From positions 1 to 52,261 of the forward strand of contig NZ_PQGD01000030.1 of NCBI RefSeq assembly GCF_002915575.1: 52,261 nt of DNA, given 5' to 3'. The stretch comes from Superficieibacter electus (GTDB lineage Bacteria > Pseudomonadota > Gammaproteobacteria > Enterobacterales > Enterobacteriaceae). This document shows, piece after piece, positions 1-10,030 of this stretch. The number at the start of each line of letters is the position of its first letter. The first letter of the stretch is position 1. Below the pieces are notes generated by a model. That model was given only the letters and a program-made list of their open reading frames with translations. It did not search any database and was not told where the DNA came from. The translations under genes and the position numbers were made by a program.

Positions 1-1
1 G

Positions 2-77
2 TGGTGGGTGATGACGGGATCGAACCGCCGACCCCCTCCTTGTAAGGGAGGTGCTCTCCCAGCTGAGCTAATCACCC
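2..77 (-). tRNA. valU: tRNA-Val (UAC)
   Basis: Read on the minus strand this is a complete 76-nt cloverleaf: acceptor GGGTGAT pairs with ATCACCC, the 3' ACCA is encoded, and the anticodon loop carries TAC. In E. coli the valUXY-lysV cluster lies divergently from gltX, and the same arrangement is seen here. The rest of the cluster would lie left of the window. The specific symbol is by synteny. Confidence 0.96.
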
Positions 78-334
78 CCGCTGTGTGGAGTCGCATTATA
101 GGGAGAGTTGAAAATGAGTCAACGCATTTTCTAAAGAAATTGTTCGTTCGTCGTAAAATTAAACAAATCTATGATTAGGAGTCAGATTCAGCATGATTTA
201 TAAACAAAAACAGCAAAGCACGCGCTTGCGGCGGTAACAACATTGAGGAATCAGGCGGGAGTGATAGAATATCTGCCACGCATTTTTTCAGGATTTGCCG
301 GTTGTCGGCATCTTTATAAACGTAAGGCCTTTTC

Positions 335-1750
335 ATGAAAATCAAAACGCGCTTCGCGCCCAGCCCGACCGGCTATCTGCATGTCGGTGGTGCACGTACT
401 GCTCTTTACTCCTGGCTTTTTGCCCGTCATCACGGCGGTGAGTTTGTACTGCGTATTGAGGATACCGACCTTGAACGCTCTACTCCTGAAGCTATAGAAG
501 CCATTATGGATGGGATGAACTGGCTGAGCCTGGAGTGGGATGAAGGCCCGTACTATCAGACCAAACGCTTCGATCGCTACAACGCCGTTATTGATGAGAT
601 GCTGGAAGCGGGCACTGCCTATAAGTGTTATTGCTCTAAAGAGCGTCTGGAAGCGCTGCGTGAAGAACAAATGGCGAAAGGCGAAAAGCCGCGCTATGAC
701 GGCCGCTGCCGCCACGGTCATGAACATCATGCGGATGACGAACCGTGCGTGGTGCGTTTTGCTAACCCGCAGGACGGTTCCGTTATTTTTGACGATCAGA
801 TCCGTGGTCCGATTGAGTTCAGCAACCTGGAGCTGGACGATCTGATTATTCGCCGTACCGATGGTTCTCCAACCTATAACTTCTGCGTTGTGGTTGACGA
901 CTGGGATATGCAAATTACCCATGTGATCCGTGGTGAAGACCATATCAACAACACGCCGCGCCAGATCAACATCCTGAAAGCGTTGAATGCGCCGGTGCCG
1001 GTGTACGCGCACGTTTCGATGATCAACGGCGACGACGGCAAAAAACTCTCCAAGCGCCACGGCGCGGTGAGTGTGATGCAGTATCGCGACGACGGTTACC
1101 TGCCGGAAGCGCTGCTGAACTATCTGGTGCGTCTGGGCTGGTCCAGTGGCGATCAGGAAATCTTCAGCCGTGAAGAGATGATTAAGCTGTTTTCTCTCGG
1201 CGCGGTCAGCAAATCTGCCAGCGCGTTTAACACCGAAAAATTGCAGTGGCTGAACCATCACTATATCAATACCCTGGCCCCAGAGTATGTCGCGACTCAT
1301 TTGCAGTGGCATATTGAGCAGGAAAATATTGATACCCGCACCGGGCCGCAGCTCAGTGAACTGGTCAAACTGCTGGGCGAACGTTGCAAAACGCTGAAAG
1401 AAATGGCGGCGAGCTGCCGTTATTTCTATGAAGATTTTGCTGAGTTTGATGCGGACGCGGCGAAAAAACACCTGCGCCCGGTGGCGCGCCAGCCGCTGGA
1501 AGTGGTGCGCGATAAACTCTCCGCGCTTACCGACTGGTCTGCTGAAAACGTGCACCATGCGATTCAGGCGACAGCGGACGAGCTGGACGTTGGCATGGGC
1601 AAAGTGGGGATGCCGCTACGCGTAGCGGTAACGGGAGCAGGGCAGTCTCCGGCGCTGGACGTAACGGTCCATGCTATTGGCAAGACGCGCAGTATTGAGC
1701 GCATCAATAAAGCGCTGACGTTTATTGCCGGGCGTGAAAGCCAGCAATAA
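335..1750 (+). CDS. gltX: Glutamyl-tRNA synthetase GltX
   Basis: Class I aminoacyl-tRNA synthetase that charges tRNA-Glu with glutamate in the cytoplasm, using ATP. At 471 residues it matches the E. coli enzyme. The N-terminus holds the HIGH-type signature in [11 protein letters not shown], a zinc-binding Cys/His cluster lies near residues 98-127 (CYC...CRHGH), and the KMSKS-type loop is KKLSKRHG near residue 237. The C-terminal half is the anticodon-binding helical region. The ATG start gives the family N-terminus [13 protein letters not shown]. It is transcribed away from the tRNA-Val gene and is followed by a GC-rich hairpin. Confidence 0.98.
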   Translation: MKIKTRFAPSPTGYLHVGGARTALYSWLFARHHGGEFVLRIEDTDLERSTPEAIEAIMDGMNWLSLEWDEGPYYQTKRFDRYNAVIDEMLEAGTAYKCYCSKERLEALREEQMAKGEKPRYDGRCRHGHEHHADDEPCVVRFANPQDGSVIFDDQIRGPIEFSNLELDDLIIRRTDGSPTYNFCVVVDDWDMQITHVIRGEDHINNTPRQINILKALNAPVPVYAHVSMINGDDGKKLSKRHGAVSVMQYRDDGYLPEALLNYLVRLGWSSGDQEIFSREEMIKLFSLGAVSKSASAFNTEKLQWLNHHYINTLAPEYVATHLQWHIEQENIDTRTGPQLSELVKLLGERCKTLKEMAASCRYFYEDFAEFDADAAKKHLRPVARQPLEVVRDKLSALTDWSAENVHHAIQATADELDVGMGKVGMPLRVAVTGAGQSPALDVTVHAIGKTRSIERINKALTFIAGRESQQ

Positions 1751-1762
1751 TCGCAGAATCAT

Positions 1763-1790
1763 GCCCGGGAACGTTTAGGCATTCCCGGGC
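1763..1790. terminator. Hairpin between gltX and yfeD
   Basis: GCCCGGGA and TCCCGGGC pair around a short loop directly after the gltX stop. Two convergent genes end on either side, so it probably serves both strands. There is no strong T-run on either side, so termination efficiency is uncertain. Confidence 0.6.
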
Positions 1791-1797
1791 TTCGCGT

Positions 1798-2193
1798 TTA
1801 GTCTTCGTCGCTGACAATCCCCAGACGATGCAGAAAAACACGAATTCCTTCCCGCGCCAGAAAGGCCCAAAGCTGCCGTTGCTCATTTGGCGTTAAATTT
1901 TGCAAAATCTGATAAATTTGATGCAGCGGATTTTCTGTATCGACAGCACCGTATTCCAGTCCCACATCGTGAGCCAGTAAAGGAATAGTATGTTTGCGCA
2001 GCGCCGGGACATTCGTCAGGTACTCGCACACCTGCTGATCAATATGGATCAACCTTGCTCGTCCACCTTTCACACCCGGAATTTTCTCTGTGCGCCAGTT
2101 TTGTTCACGGACCCATCGGTTGATGGTTTGCGTTGCCATGCCAAGGCATTCCGCCAGTTCAACCGTTGTCATTTTGCTTTGTAGTGTGATCAT
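1798..2193 (-). CDS. yfeD: YfeD, small helix-turn-helix protein
   Basis: 131-residue protein with an N-terminal winged-helix/HTH-like segment (AECLGMATQTINRWVREQNW, roughly residues 14-33) and a basic GVKGGRARLIHI stretch. The family (DUF1323, YfeC/YfeD) is a putative DNA-binding family of unknown target. It resembles its upstream neighbour yfeC in layout, which suggests an old tandem duplication. The start overlaps the yfeC stop by 4 bp (ATGA), a sign of translational coupling in a two-gene operon. Its position between gltX and tRNA-Ala matches E. coli. Confidence 0.85.
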   Translation of the reverse strand: MITLQSKMTTVELAECLGMATQTINRWVREQNWRTEKIPGVKGGRARLIHIDQQVCEYLTNVPALRKHTIPLLAHDVGLEYGAVDTENPLHQIYQILQNLTPNEQRQLWAFLAREGIRVFLHRLGIVSDED

Positions 2194-2555
2194 GATGACG
2201 GGCTACGAATTCCAAGTCGTTCCAGCAAACCAGTGATGCCTTCACGTAATAAAAGTGATGTGAGTTGTTTTTGTTCGGTCTCGGTCATTTCGTTGGCAAG
2301 CGTAAGGAGCAGGATGTCAAACGAGGTATCATTGACCGCCGCATGATAGGTTGCGGTGTTGTCTGACGCCCGCCGGGCGCTATGAATAAATTCCCGCACA
2401 TTTCCATCTACGTGAACTAGTCGTGCTTTACCACCCTGTACGCCTGGTTTGGGTGAGGTTTCCCATCCCTCTTTGCGTACCCACTTATTAATAGTCTGCC
2501 GGCTATAGCCGGTAAGCCTCGCGATTTCGTCCGGCGTCATTCGTTCCTTGATCAT
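2190..2555 (-). CDS. yfeC: YfeC, small helix-turn-helix protein
   Basis: 121-residue putative DNA-binding protein of the DUF1323 family. The HTH lies at about residues 11-30 (IARLTGYSRQTINKWVRKEG), followed by the family's GVQGGKARLVHV motif and a C-terminal helical part ending LLLREGITGLLERLGIR. This tail closely parallels that of YfeD. First gene of the yfeC-yfeD pair, transcribed away from the tRNA-Ala genes. The biological target is not known to me. Confidence 0.87.
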   Translation of the reverse strand: MIKERMTPDEIARLTGYSRQTINKWVRKEGWETSPKPGVQGGKARLVHVDGNVREFIHSARRASDNTATYHAAVNDTSFDILLLTLANEMTETEQKQLTSLLLREGITGLLERLGIRSPSS

Positions 2556-2714
2556 ACTATTCCCTGACCAGGTGTGTGGAATTAGTAGTTCATGTTATAG
2601 CATCATTTTACAGGAAAGGGGCACAAGATTAATGGTGTGCTGCGAGGCGGCTCGCAACCGCATTTGGGTTTGCCTGCTTTTTCAGCAAACGAAAGGGGGA
2701 AACCTATTTTGCCG

Positions 2715-2743
2715 TTGACACTGGCCAAGGGAATTCATATTAT
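2715..2743 (+). promoter_or_regulatory. Sigma-70 promoter for the tRNA-Ala pair
   Basis: TTGACA (2715-2720) and TATTAT (2738-2743) are separated by 17 bp. They are followed by a GC-rich discriminator (GCCGCCC), the pattern typical of stable-RNA promoters under stringent control. The first tRNA-Ala begins about 32 bp downstream. Confidence 0.85.
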
Positions 2744-2775
2744 GCCGCCCGTCTACTCGACAAGCTTTACGCAAC

Positions 2776-2851
<76 letters not shown>

Positions 2852-2890
2852 AATTCTGCTCCCATCAGATTTGGTGCGTAAAGATGATGT

Positions 2891-2966
<76 letters not shown>

Positions 2967-2975
2967 CCATTCAGA

Positions 2976-3001
2976 CCCTCGCCTGTGGCGGGGGTTTTTT
3001 T
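2976..3001 (+). terminator. Rho-independent terminator after tRNA-Ala genes
   Basis: CCCTCGCC-TGT-GGCGGGGG hairpin followed by a run of seven T residues, directly after the second tRNA-Ala. Confidence 0.92.
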
Positions 3002-3110
3002 ATTCCGTCAGATAAAACAGACAACGCCTTTCGGCATTATTTCTTCATCGCGCTGATTGCCATAATGGCGAGGCATACGCTTTTTATGGCGTGGGATAAA
3101 CGACGGGCGT

Positions 3111-3135
3111 AAAAAAGCCGGGAACGTGTCCCGGC
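3111..3135 (-). terminator. Terminator of nupC
   Basis: On the minus strand GCCGGGA and TCCCGGC form a 7-bp stem followed by TTTTTT. It lies 18 bp past the nupC stop. Confidence 0.88.
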
Positions 3136-3152
3136 TTAAAAGGAAATGCGAA

Positions 3153-4355
3153 TTACAGTACCAGTGCAGCGATAGACGCGGACAACACGCTCACCAGCGT
3201 TGAACCGTAAACCAGCTTCAGGCCAAAGCGGGAAACTACGTTACCCTGCTCTTCGTTAAGACCTTTAATCGCACCCGCGATAATCCCGATAGACGAGAAG
3301 TTCGCGAACGACACCAGGAAGACAGAGATGATGCCCTGAGAGCGTGGAGACAGGGTTGCCGCTACTTTTTGCAGATCCAGCATCGCCACGAATTCGTTCG
3401 ACACCAGTTTGGTGGCCATAATACTACCCACTTGCAACGCTTCGTGTGCCGGCACACCCATTACCCAGGCTACCGGATAGAAGATATAACCAAGGATTTC
3501 CTGGAAGGAGATGCTGTGGCCAAACCAACCGGTAACTGTCGCAAACAGGGCATTCAGCGCGGCAATCAGCGCGATAAAGCCGATCAGCATCGCTGCAACA
3601 ATAATTGCTACTTTAAAGCCTGCCAGAATGTATTCGCCCAGCATTTCGAAGAAACTCTGACCTTCGTGCAGGTTTGACATCTGGATGTTTTCTTCGTGCG
3701 CGTCAACGCGGTAAGGGTTGATAAGCGACAGCACGATAAAGGTACTAAACATGTTAAGCACCAGCGCGGCGACAACATACTTAGGTTCAAGCATGGTCAT
3801 ATACGCACCCACGATAGACATGGATACTGTTGACATCGCAGTTGCCGCCATGGTGTACATCCGGTTGCGCGACATCTTGCCGAGAATGTCTTTATAGGCG
3901 ATAAAGTTCTCAGATTGCCCGAGGATCAGCGAGCTGACGGCGTTAAAAGATTCCAGCTTACCCATGCCGTTGACTTTGGAGAGCAGGAAACCGATCGCAC
4001 GAATCACTACTGGCAGCACGCGAATATGCTGCAAAATACCGATCAGCGCAGAGATAAAGACGATGGGGCACAGCACTTTCAGGAAGAAGAATGCCAGACC
4101 TTCATCATTCATTTTACCGAAGACAAAGTTAGTCCCTTCGTTCGCAAAGCCGAGGAGCTTTTCGAACATTTCGGAGAAGCCTTTCACAAAACCCAGGCCA
4201 ATGTCTGAGTTAAGGAAGAACCAGGCCAGTAAAACTTCAATCACCAGAAGTTGAACGACGTAGCGAATGCGAATTTTTTTACGGTCGCTGCTGACCAGCA
4301 GAGCGAGCAGCGCAACAACGACTAACGCCAGAATAAAGTGCAGAACGGCGGACAT
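3153..4355 (-). CDS. nupC: Nucleoside:proton symporter NupC
   Basis: Inner-membrane concentrative nucleoside transporter (CNT family) that takes up pyrimidine nucleosides and adenosine with protons. It is 400 residues, as in E. coli, with many hydrophobic segments and the family core [14 protein letters not shown] (around residues 147-160) and NEFVAMLDL further on. The start has a good GGAG Shine-Dalgarno. In E. coli the next gene towards tRNA-Ala is pdeA (yfeA); here nupC abuts the tRNA-Ala terminator. A CRP-like site lies upstream. Confidence 0.96.
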   Translation of the reverse strand: MSAVLHFILALVVVALLALLVSSDRKKIRIRYVVQLLVIEVLLAWFFLNSDIGLGFVKGFSEMFEKLLGFANEGTNFVFGKMNDEGLAFFFLKVLCPIVFISALIGILQHIRVLPVVIRAIGFLLSKVNGMGKLESFNAVSSLILGQSENFIAYKDILGKMSRNRMYTMAATAMSTVSMSIVGAYMTMLEPKYVVAALVLNMFSTFIVLSLINPYRVDAHEENIQMSNLHEGQSFFEMLGEYILAGFKVAIIVAAMLIGFIALIAALNALFATVTGWFGHSISFQEILGYIFYPVAWVMGVPAHEALQVGSIMATKLVSNEFVAMLDLQKVAATLSPRSQGIISVFLVSFANFSSIGIIAGAIKGLNEEQGNVVSRFGLKLVYGSTLVSVLSASIAALVL

Positions 4356-4450
4356 ATTTGCTCCGAATATGAGGCAGGTTTAGTTTTCGTGCACATTCTA
4401 TGTAACAACACCAAAGAAAACGAGATCAAACCCGCAATATAGTAAGTTCC

Positions 4451-4466
4451 TGTGAGCAATCTCAAA
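4451..4466. promoter_or_regulatory. Putative CRP site upstream of nupC
   Basis: TGTGA-GCAATC-TCAAA matches the CRP consensus TGTGA-N6-TCACA at 9 of 10 positions and lies about 96 bp upstream of the nupC start. E. coli nupC is known to be CRP/CytR controlled. Seen by eye only. The rest of the nupC-mntH intergenic region (4356-4705) holds the mntH control sites. Confidence 0.6.
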
Positions 4467-4639
4467 AATAGTGATCTACCAGACATTTTAATTATGTCGC
4501 TCAAAATGGTGAAAAGTTGCGTTGATGTACTACTCTGTTAACATTAGTGCCAATAACTAAAACAAATACCATCCTACCAGACATCCAGCCCGGCTATTGT
4601 TTCGGCCTATCAGAGAAATCAATTTCAACGTTATAAATG

Positions 4640-4662
4640 ATCTTGATAATCATTCTCATTTT
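4640..4662. promoter_or_regulatory. Putative Fur box upstream of mntH
   Basis: The stretch TTGATAATCATTCTCATTTT resembles the 19-bp Fur consensus built of GATAAT and ATTATC units. Fur control of mntH is established in E. coli and Salmonella. The box lies about 45-65 bp upstream of the start codon. Confidence 0.7.
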
Positions 4663-4671
4663 GATAGCATG

Positions 4672-4693
4672 AAACATAGCAAAGGCTATATTT
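4672..4693. promoter_or_regulatory. MntR operator of mntH
   Basis: Inverted repeat AAACATAGC-AAAG-GCTATATTT just upstream of the start codon. It matches the known MntR operator of E. coli mntH (AAACATAGC arms), with one imperfect position in the right arm. It predicts manganese-dependent repression. Confidence 0.85.
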
Positions 4694-4705
4694 CAGAGGC
4701 AAAGA

Positions 4706-5947
4706 ATGAGCAACAGTCGCGTTGATAGTACTACCGGTAAGGCCGGGCGCAGATTAAGGCTGGCGCTGATGGGGCCCGCTTTTATTGCCGCTATTGGCTA
4801 TATCGATCCTGGTAACTTCGCGACCAACATTCAGGCGGGAGCGAGTTTTGGCTATCAGTTGCTGTGGGTGGTGGTATGGGCCAACCTGATGGCGATGCTG
4901 ATTCAGGTGCTGTCCGCCAAGCTGGGAATCGCCACCGGCAAAAACCTGGCGGAACAAATTCGCGATCATTATCCCCGGCCGCTGGTGTGGTTTTACTGGG
5001 TGCAGGCGGAAATTATCGCCATGGCGACAGATCTTGCGGAGTTTATCGGTGCGGCAATCGGCTTTAAGATGCTTTTTGGAGTCTCTCTGTTACAGGGGGC
5101 GGTACTGACGGGCATTGCGACCTTTTTAATTCTGATGCTACAGCGTCGTGGGCAAAAGCCGCTGGAAATGGTGATTGGCGGGCTGCTGCTGTTTGTTGCG
5201 GCCGCGGATATTGTTGAGCTGATCTTCTCCCGCCCGGAGATGGCTGCATTGACGCGCGGCATGATTATTCCTTCGCTACCGGGCACCGATGCGGTGTTTC
5301 TCGCGGCTGGCGTGCTGGGCGCAACGATTATGCCGCACGTTATTTACCTGCATTCCTCGCTGACACAAAATCAGCATGCCGGTACACGCAAAGAGCGCTA
5401 TTCCGCCACGCGCTGGGATGTAGCCTTTGCGATGACCATTGCCGGGTTTGTTAACCTGGCGATGATGGCAACCGCAGCCGCCGCGTTTCATTTTAACGGC
5501 CATACCGGCATTGCCGACCTTGAAGAGGCGTATCTGACGCTGGAACCCTTGCTTAGCCATGCAGCGGCGACGGTCTTTGGCCTGAGTCTGGTGGCGGCCG
5601 GCCTGTCATCCACCGTCGTCGGGACGCTGGCCGGGCAGGTGGTGATGCAGGGGTTTATTCGTTTCCATATTCCGCTGTGGGTACGCCGCACGGTAACCAT
5701 GTTGCCTTCCTTTATTGTCATCCTTATGGGGCTTGATCCCACCCGCATTCTGGTGATGAGCCAGGTACTTCTCAGTTTTGGGATTGCATTAGCCCTTGTG
5801 CCGTTGCTGGTCTTTACCAGTAACCGTGAATTAATGGGAGAGCTGGTGAACAGCACGTTGATTAAGCGTACCGGCTGGACCATTGTGGTGTTGGTGGTGG
5901 TGCTGAATGGCTGGTTGCTGGTGGGAACGTTACTGGATTTAGCCTGA
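4706..5947 (+). CDS. mntH: Mn(2+)/H(+) symporter MntH (NRAMP)
   Basis: Inner-membrane NRAMP transporter importing manganese, and iron less well, with protons. It is 413 residues against 412 in E. coli. TM1 holds the metal-binding [11 protein letters not shown] (Asp34, Asn37) and TM6 holds the ATIMPH motif. About eleven hydrophobic segments are visible. A GAGG Shine-Dalgarno precedes the ATG. Upstream MntR and Fur sites indicate repression by metal sufficiency. It is divergent from nupC, as in E. coli. Confidence 0.97.
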   Translation: MSNSRVDSTTGKAGRRLRLALMGPAFIAAIGYIDPGNFATNIQAGASFGYQLLWVVVWANLMAMLIQVLSAKLGIATGKNLAEQIRDHYPRPLVWFYWVQAEIIAMATDLAEFIGAAIGFKMLFGVSLLQGAVLTGIATFLILMLQRRGQKPLEMVIGGLLLFVAAADIVELIFSRPEMAALTRGMIIPSLPGTDAVFLAAGVLGATIMPHVIYLHSSLTQNQHAGTRKERYSATRWDVAFAMTIAGFVNLAMMATAAAAFHFNGHTGIADLEEAYLTLEPLLSHAAATVFGLSLVAAGLSSTVVGTLAGQVVMQGFIRFHIPLWVRRTVTMLPSFIVILMGLDPTRILVMSQVLLSFGIALALVPLLVFTSNRELMGELVNSTLIKRTGWTIVVLVVVLNGWLLVGTLLDLA

Positions 5948-5952
5948 TAATG

Positions 5953-5979
5953 CGCCGTGGCCTGAGGTAGACCACGGCG
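5953..5979. terminator. Bidirectional hairpin between mntH and ypeC
   Basis: CGCCGTGG and CCACGGCG form a perfect 8-bp stem between the convergent ends of mntH and ypeC. There is no strong T-run. Confidence 0.65.
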
Positions 5980-5984
5980 TGATA

Positions 5985-6320
5985 TTAATGATGATGTCCG
6001 TGATGGCCGCGCCCTGGCGGACCCCGGCGATCGTTACGATCGTGCCATCCCTCGCGATACCCTCGTTCATAAGCCCGACGGTCATCCCACCCGCGATAAC
6101 GTGGAGGTTCGTGCCGCCACCAGCGATTTTTCCGCCATTCATAATTACGATGCCAGTAATCACGATCGCGCCAGTGACCGCCGTCCCAGTAATTACCTGA
6201 ACGATCGCGATCGCCAATCTGCAATTTCACAGAGGGCAACAGAGTAATTTCCTCCGCGCTGGCGATAAGCGGGGCGGTAGAGGCTACCAGAACAGCAGCC
6301 AGAATCAGCGACCTGAACAT
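5985..6320 (-). CDS. ypeC: YpeC, small secreted protein
   Basis: 111-residue protein of the DUF2502 family, function unknown. The N-terminus is a signal peptide ([22 protein letters not shown]) with likely cleavage after ASA. The mature part is rich in Trp, Arg, Tyr, Gly and His and ends in a histidine-rich tail (GRGHHGHHH). I chose the ATG at 6320 over one five codons upstream because it has GGAGAA at proper spacing and matches the E. coli start. It probably acts in the periplasm; the His tail suggests possible metal binding, which is only an inference. Confidence 0.87.
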   Translation of the reverse strand: MFRSLILAAVLVASTAPLIASAEEITLLPSVKLQIGDRDRSGNYWDGGHWRDRDYWHRNYEWRKNRWWRHEPPRYRGWDDRRAYERGYREGWHDRNDRRGPPGRGHHGHHH

Positions 6321-6444
6321 AATTTTCTCCTTCACGGCCGGGATGATAGCGGCCTGTTAAACAAATATTACGGGGCCGTAAAGCCCCGTAGCATCCGATT
6401 AACTCTTAAAGTCACTGAAGGCGCATTTTTTGTTAAAAAAAGTG

Positions 6445-7443
6445 TCAGTCCGCACGATTCAGGATGGCATCGATGTCTGCGCATTCCTGTTCGCTAAAGT
6501 GACGGTTCTTAAGCATACCCGCAGCATCATCAAGCTGTGCGGTTTTGCTGGCACCGATCAACACCGAGGTGACGTGGTCGCCACGTAGCACCCAGGCGAG
6601 CGCCATTTGCGAAAGTTTCTGTCCGCGTTTTTCCGCCAGCGCGTTGAGCTGGCGGATTTTAGCGACTTTACTTTCCGTGATTTGCTCAGGATTCAAAAAG
6701 CGACTGCCGCTGGCGGCGCGGGAATCTGGGGGAATACCATTGAGATAACGGTCCGTTAACAGCCCTCCCGCCAGTGGAGAGAAGGCAATACTGCCCACGC
6801 CTTTGTCTTCAAGAACGTCCAGCAATCCCTCTTCTACCCAGCGCTCAAACATCGAGTATTTGGGCTGATGAATCAGGCATGGCGTACCGAGATCGTTAAG
6901 GATATCTATCGCCTGACGCGCCAGTTCGGCCGGGTAGTTGGAAAGACCAACGTAAAGCGCTTTCCCTTGTCGCACAATATGATCCAGCGCGCGCATGGTT
7001 TCACTCAGCGGTGTCTCAGGATCAGGACGGTGGTGATAGAAAATATCAACGTACTCCAGCCCCATACGCTTGAGACTTTGGTCAAGGCTTGAAATCAGAT
7101 ATTTACGTGACCCCCAGTCACCATAGGGGCCTTCCCACATGGTATAGCCAGCTTTAGATGAGATAATCAGTTCATCGCGGTAAGGCAAAAAGTCTTCGCG
7201 CAGGATGCGCCCAAAGTTGCTCTCTGCCGATCCCGGAGGCGGGCCATAGTTGTTGGCTAAATCAAAATGCGTAATACCCAGATCGAAGGCGTGTTGCAGA
7301 AGCTGGCGGCTTGTTTCCACCAGCGTGGCGTCGCCGAAGTTATGCCATAACCCCAGTGATACCGCCGGAAGTTTTAACCCACTCTGCCCGCAGCGACGGT
7401 ATTCCATCGTCTCATAACGTGTGGGATTTGCCTGATAAACCAT
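6445..7443 (-). CDS. Aldo/keto reductase, YghZ-like
   Basis: 332-residue NADPH-dependent aldo/keto reductase of the (beta/alpha)8 barrel superfamily. It resembles E. coli YghZ (L-glyceraldehyde 3-phosphate reductase) along its length: SLGLWHNFGD, ITHFDLANNYGPPPGSAE (catalytic Asp and Tyr), ELIISSKAGY (Lys) and YVDIFYHHR (His), with the cofactor-binding VTSVLIGAS near the C-terminus. The start at 7443 has AAGGATAA upstream and gives the family N-terminus MVYQANPTRY. E. coli K-12 has no gene here; I recall a Salmonella oxidoreductase at this spot. The physiological substrate is unknown. Confidence 0.85.
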   Translation of the reverse strand: MVYQANPTRYETMEYRRCGQSGLKLPAVSLGLWHNFGDATLVETSRQLLQHAFDLGITHFDLANNYGPPPGSAESNFGRILREDFLPYRDELIISSKAGYTMWEGPYGDWGSRKYLISSLDQSLKRMGLEYVDIFYHHRPDPETPLSETMRALDHIVRQGKALYVGLSNYPAELARQAIDILNDLGTPCLIHQPKYSMFERWVEEGLLDVLEDKGVGSIAFSPLAGGLLTDRYLNGIPPDSRAASGSRFLNPEQITESKVAKIRQLNALAEKRGQKLSQMALAWVLRGDHVTSVLIGASKTAQLDDAAGMLKNRHFSEQECADIDAILNRAD

Positions 7444-7585
7444 GCTGTTATCCTTATCGAAAGACAAATGTATGCGTTTACACAGTACACGCTTTCCCGA
7501 TAAATTACCCGGCAGCGTTCACAAAATCAGACGGGTCAGAAAATACAGGGTAAGAATTATTTTCCGTAATTATCCTGCACGTTCA

Positions 7586-8821
7586 TCATTCTTTCTTGCG
7601 GTGTGCCATCAGCATCGGCTTACCGGCCAGTAGTAGCCATGCCGGCAGCATCACGATACACAGCAGCGGTAGCAGGGTGGTGTCCGGCACGACCACCGCC
7701 GCCATAAAAAGGCTCAGCCAGCCGTCGCGTGTGACCACCAGTACCAGTCCCAGAATGGCACAGGAAACGGTAATGGCCGCGGGCACTGCATCAACATGGG
7801 CGTGTAGTCCCAGCCCCAACGCTACGGCAACAAAGACGGCAGGGAAAATGCGCCCACCACGAAATCCGCAGGCAGCGGCAATAACCAGCGCGGCCAGTTT
7901 TACCAGGGCGATCAGTAAAAAGTCAGATGCACTGAGCGTCTGGCTAAAGCCCAATTGCTGCATTTCATCCAGACCTTTAAATAGCGTAATGTGACCGCCA
8001 ATAACACCCAGCAGACCAAGCGCAAACCCCCCGATGCCCAGAATCAGCACCGGATGTTTAAGCCGGTGCATGAGCGCGTGCAGGCGAGGCAGACACCAGA
8101 CGGCAATCATACCTACGGCAATCGCGATGGCTACCACCACGGTTCCGCTGACAATATCAATGAGCTTAAGCTGAGTGTAATGAGGAATGGCCAGCGAAAA
8201 CTGAGGATGAAAAAAGAGGCCGGTGGTCAACGCTCCGGCAGCGGCGGCCAACAGGGGAGCAAATAACCGATCCCACATCGGCACATCGTTACTGCCGCTT
8301 AAAGTCTGTGAAAAAATCAGCGCTGCGGCAACGGGCGTACCAAATAGTGCGCCGATGGTCCCCGCTGAAGCGAGAATTGTCCAGTCCAGGGCATTCACCC
8401 GTGGGAGAAATCGCGTACCCAATGCGACGGCCAGCGCAATATTGACTGCCATTACCGGATGTTCTGGTCCGAGGCTGACGCCTCCGGCAAGCCCGAGAAT
8501 TAACGCAATGATAAGACCCGGCAGTGCCATAGTTGGTACTGGCGCACCAATCAGTGGCTCTGTGGCAGGATCGGGGCCGCCATGCCCTGCGCTATAATGG
8601 ATGACTGCACCCACCGCCGCCCCGGTCAGCGTCAGAATGAGCACTATCCACCAGGAGGAATCCAGCGCCACGCCCAGACGGGCTGGTACACTCGTCCACA
8701 GGACAAACTGCAGCACGGCGGCAATTTTCATAATGACTATCAGGATCAAGCTGGAGGCAACCCCGATGCAAAGGGCAGGCACAGACAGTATCAACATGGT
8801 TCTGGCTCGCGGGTGGAGCAT
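7586..8821 (-). CDS. yfeO: YfeO, voltage-gated ClC-like channel family protein
   Basis: 411-residue polytopic inner-membrane protein of the ClC chloride channel/antiporter family, against 418 in E. coli. Family-type motifs are visible: [19 protein letters not shown] (the GxxxGPE/GREGP-type loop), [16 protein letters not shown], and [18 protein letters not shown] near the C-terminus. Transport activity of YfeO is not established to my knowledge. It is divergent from glk with 205 bp between the start codons. Confidence 0.92.
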   Translation of the reverse strand: MLHPRARTMLILSVPALCIGVASSLILIVIMKIAAVLQFVLWTSVPARLGVALDSSWWIVLILTLTGAAVGAVIHYSAGHGGPDPATEPLIGAPVPTMALPGLIIALILGLAGGVSLGPEHPVMAVNIALAVALGTRFLPRVNALDWTILASAGTIGALFGTPVAAALIFSQTLSGSNDVPMWDRLFAPLLAAAAGALTTGLFFHPQFSLAIPHYTQLKLIDIVSGTVVVAIAIAVGMIAVWCLPRLHALMHRLKHPVLILGIGGFALGLLGVIGGHITLFKGLDEMQQLGFSQTLSASDFLLIALVKLAALVIAAACGFRGGRIFPAVFVAVALGLGLHAHVDAVPAAITVSCAILGLVLVVTRDGWLSLFMAAVVVPDTTLLPLLCIVMLPAWLLLAGKPMLMAHRKKE

Positions 8822-9026
8822 GATGATTTCCTTTTAGCTGAATTCGGGCATCACTTTGCCCACACTTTGACATAGGGTTAGTGCAAATGGTGCTGAAACG
8901 GTAAAGTTATTATGTGACACAGATCTATAATCCAGGGGCACTTAGAATATGGACGTTGTTGTTAGCTCGCCATGAATTTACAGTGTGCCAAAAGATTTAT
9001 TCTGACTTTAGCGGAGCAGTAAAAGA

Positions 9027-9992
9027 ATGACAAAGTATGCTTTAGTGGGGGACGTGGGAGGCACGAACGCGCGTCTGGCGTTATGTGACGTGACGAGCGG
9101 CGAGATTTCCCAGGCGAAAACCTATTCAGGTCTGGATTACCCCAGCCTTGAAGCGGTCGTACGCGTATATTTGCAAGAACATAACGTTGAGGTTGAAGAC
9201 GGTTGTATCGCTATCGCCTGTCCGATTACCGGCGACTGGGTGGCAATGACCAACCATACCTGGGCATTCTCCATTGCTGAAATGAAAAAAAATCTCGGCT
9301 TCGCGCATCTGGAAATCATTAATGATTTTACTGCCGTATCCATGGCGATCCCGATGCTGAAAGCTGAACATCTGATTCAGTTTGGCGGTAGCGAGGCGGT
9401 TTCGGGCAAGCCGATTGCCGTTTATGGCGCGGGGACGGGGCTTGGCGTGGCACATCTGGTGCACGTTGATAAACGCTGGGTCAGCCTGCCGGGTGAGGGC
9501 GGTCACGTGGATTTCGCGCCAAACAGCGAAGAAGAGGCAATTATTCTCGAAGAACTGCGGGCTGAGCTGGGTCATGTGTCCGCCGAGCGCGTTCTTTCCG
9601 GACCAGGACTGGTAAATCTCTACCGGGCGATTGTGAAATCTGACGGACGCCTGCCGGAAAACTTACAGCCGAAAGATATTACCACCCGTGCACTGGAAGA
9701 CAGCTGCATTGACTGTCGCCGTGCGTTATCCCTGTTCTGCGTCATCATGGGGCGTTTTGGTGGCAACCTGGCGCTTACGCTGGGTACCTTTGGCGGCGTG
9801 TATATTGCCGGTGGCATTGTGCCACGGTTTCTGGAATTTTTTAAAGCGTCAGGTTTCCGTGGCGGCTTTGAAGACAAAGGCCGTTTTAAAGCCTATGTTC
9901 AGGATATCCCGGTATATCTGATTGTCCATGATAACCCAGGTCTGCTGGGCTCCGGTGCGCATCTGCGCCAGACGCTGGGCCAAACGCTGTAA
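9027..9992 (+). CDS. glk: Glucokinase Glk
   Basis: Cytoplasmic ATP-dependent glucokinase that phosphorylates free glucose to glucose 6-phosphate. It is 321 residues, the E. coli length. The N-terminal phosphate-binding loop is [12 protein letters not shown], the substrate region contains NDFTAVS (catalytic Asp), and GAGTGLGVA and the [11 protein letters not shown] segment follow. It complements PTS-based glucose entry by handling glucose released inside the cell. The ypdB gene converges on it. Confidence 0.97.
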   Translation: MTKYALVGDVGGTNARLALCDVTSGEISQAKTYSGLDYPSLEAVVRVYLQEHNVEVEDGCIAIACPITGDWVAMTNHTWAFSIAEMKKNLGFAHLEIINDFTAVSMAIPMLKAEHLIQFGGSEAVSGKPIAVYGAGTGLGVAHLVHVDKRWVSLPGEGGHVDFAPNSEEEAIILEELRAELGHVSAERVLSGPGLVNLYRAIVKSDGRLPENLQPKDITTRALEDSCIDCRRALSLFCVIMGRFGGNLALTLGTFGGVYIAGGIVPRFLEFFKASGFRGGFEDKGRFKAYVQDIPVYLIVHDNPGLLGSGAHLRQTLGQTL

Positions 9993-10002
9993 AATACGCC
10001 GC

Positions 10003-10020
10003 GCGGGACCGTGTTCCCGC
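10003..10020. terminator. Hairpin between glk and ypdB
   Basis: GCGGGA and TCCCGC form a 6-bp stem between two convergent genes. There is no T-run, so function is uncertain. Confidence 0.45.
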
Positions 10021-10030
10021 CGGTGAATAT

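Noticed and set aside
314-1558. 414-codon open frame antisense to gltX
   Set aside because: Exactly mirrors a well-conserved synthetase gene, with no ribosome site and no recognisable domain; a shadow frame caused by codon bias.
5985-6200. Alternative frames inside ypeC (Ile/Pro- or Gly-rich products)
   Set aside because: Low-complexity translations; the YpeC frame has a signal peptide, a ribosome site and matches the E. coli protein.
8582-8875. Open frames overlapping the 5' end of yfeO
   Set aside because: They overlap the yfeO start in other frames with no ribosome site or domain.
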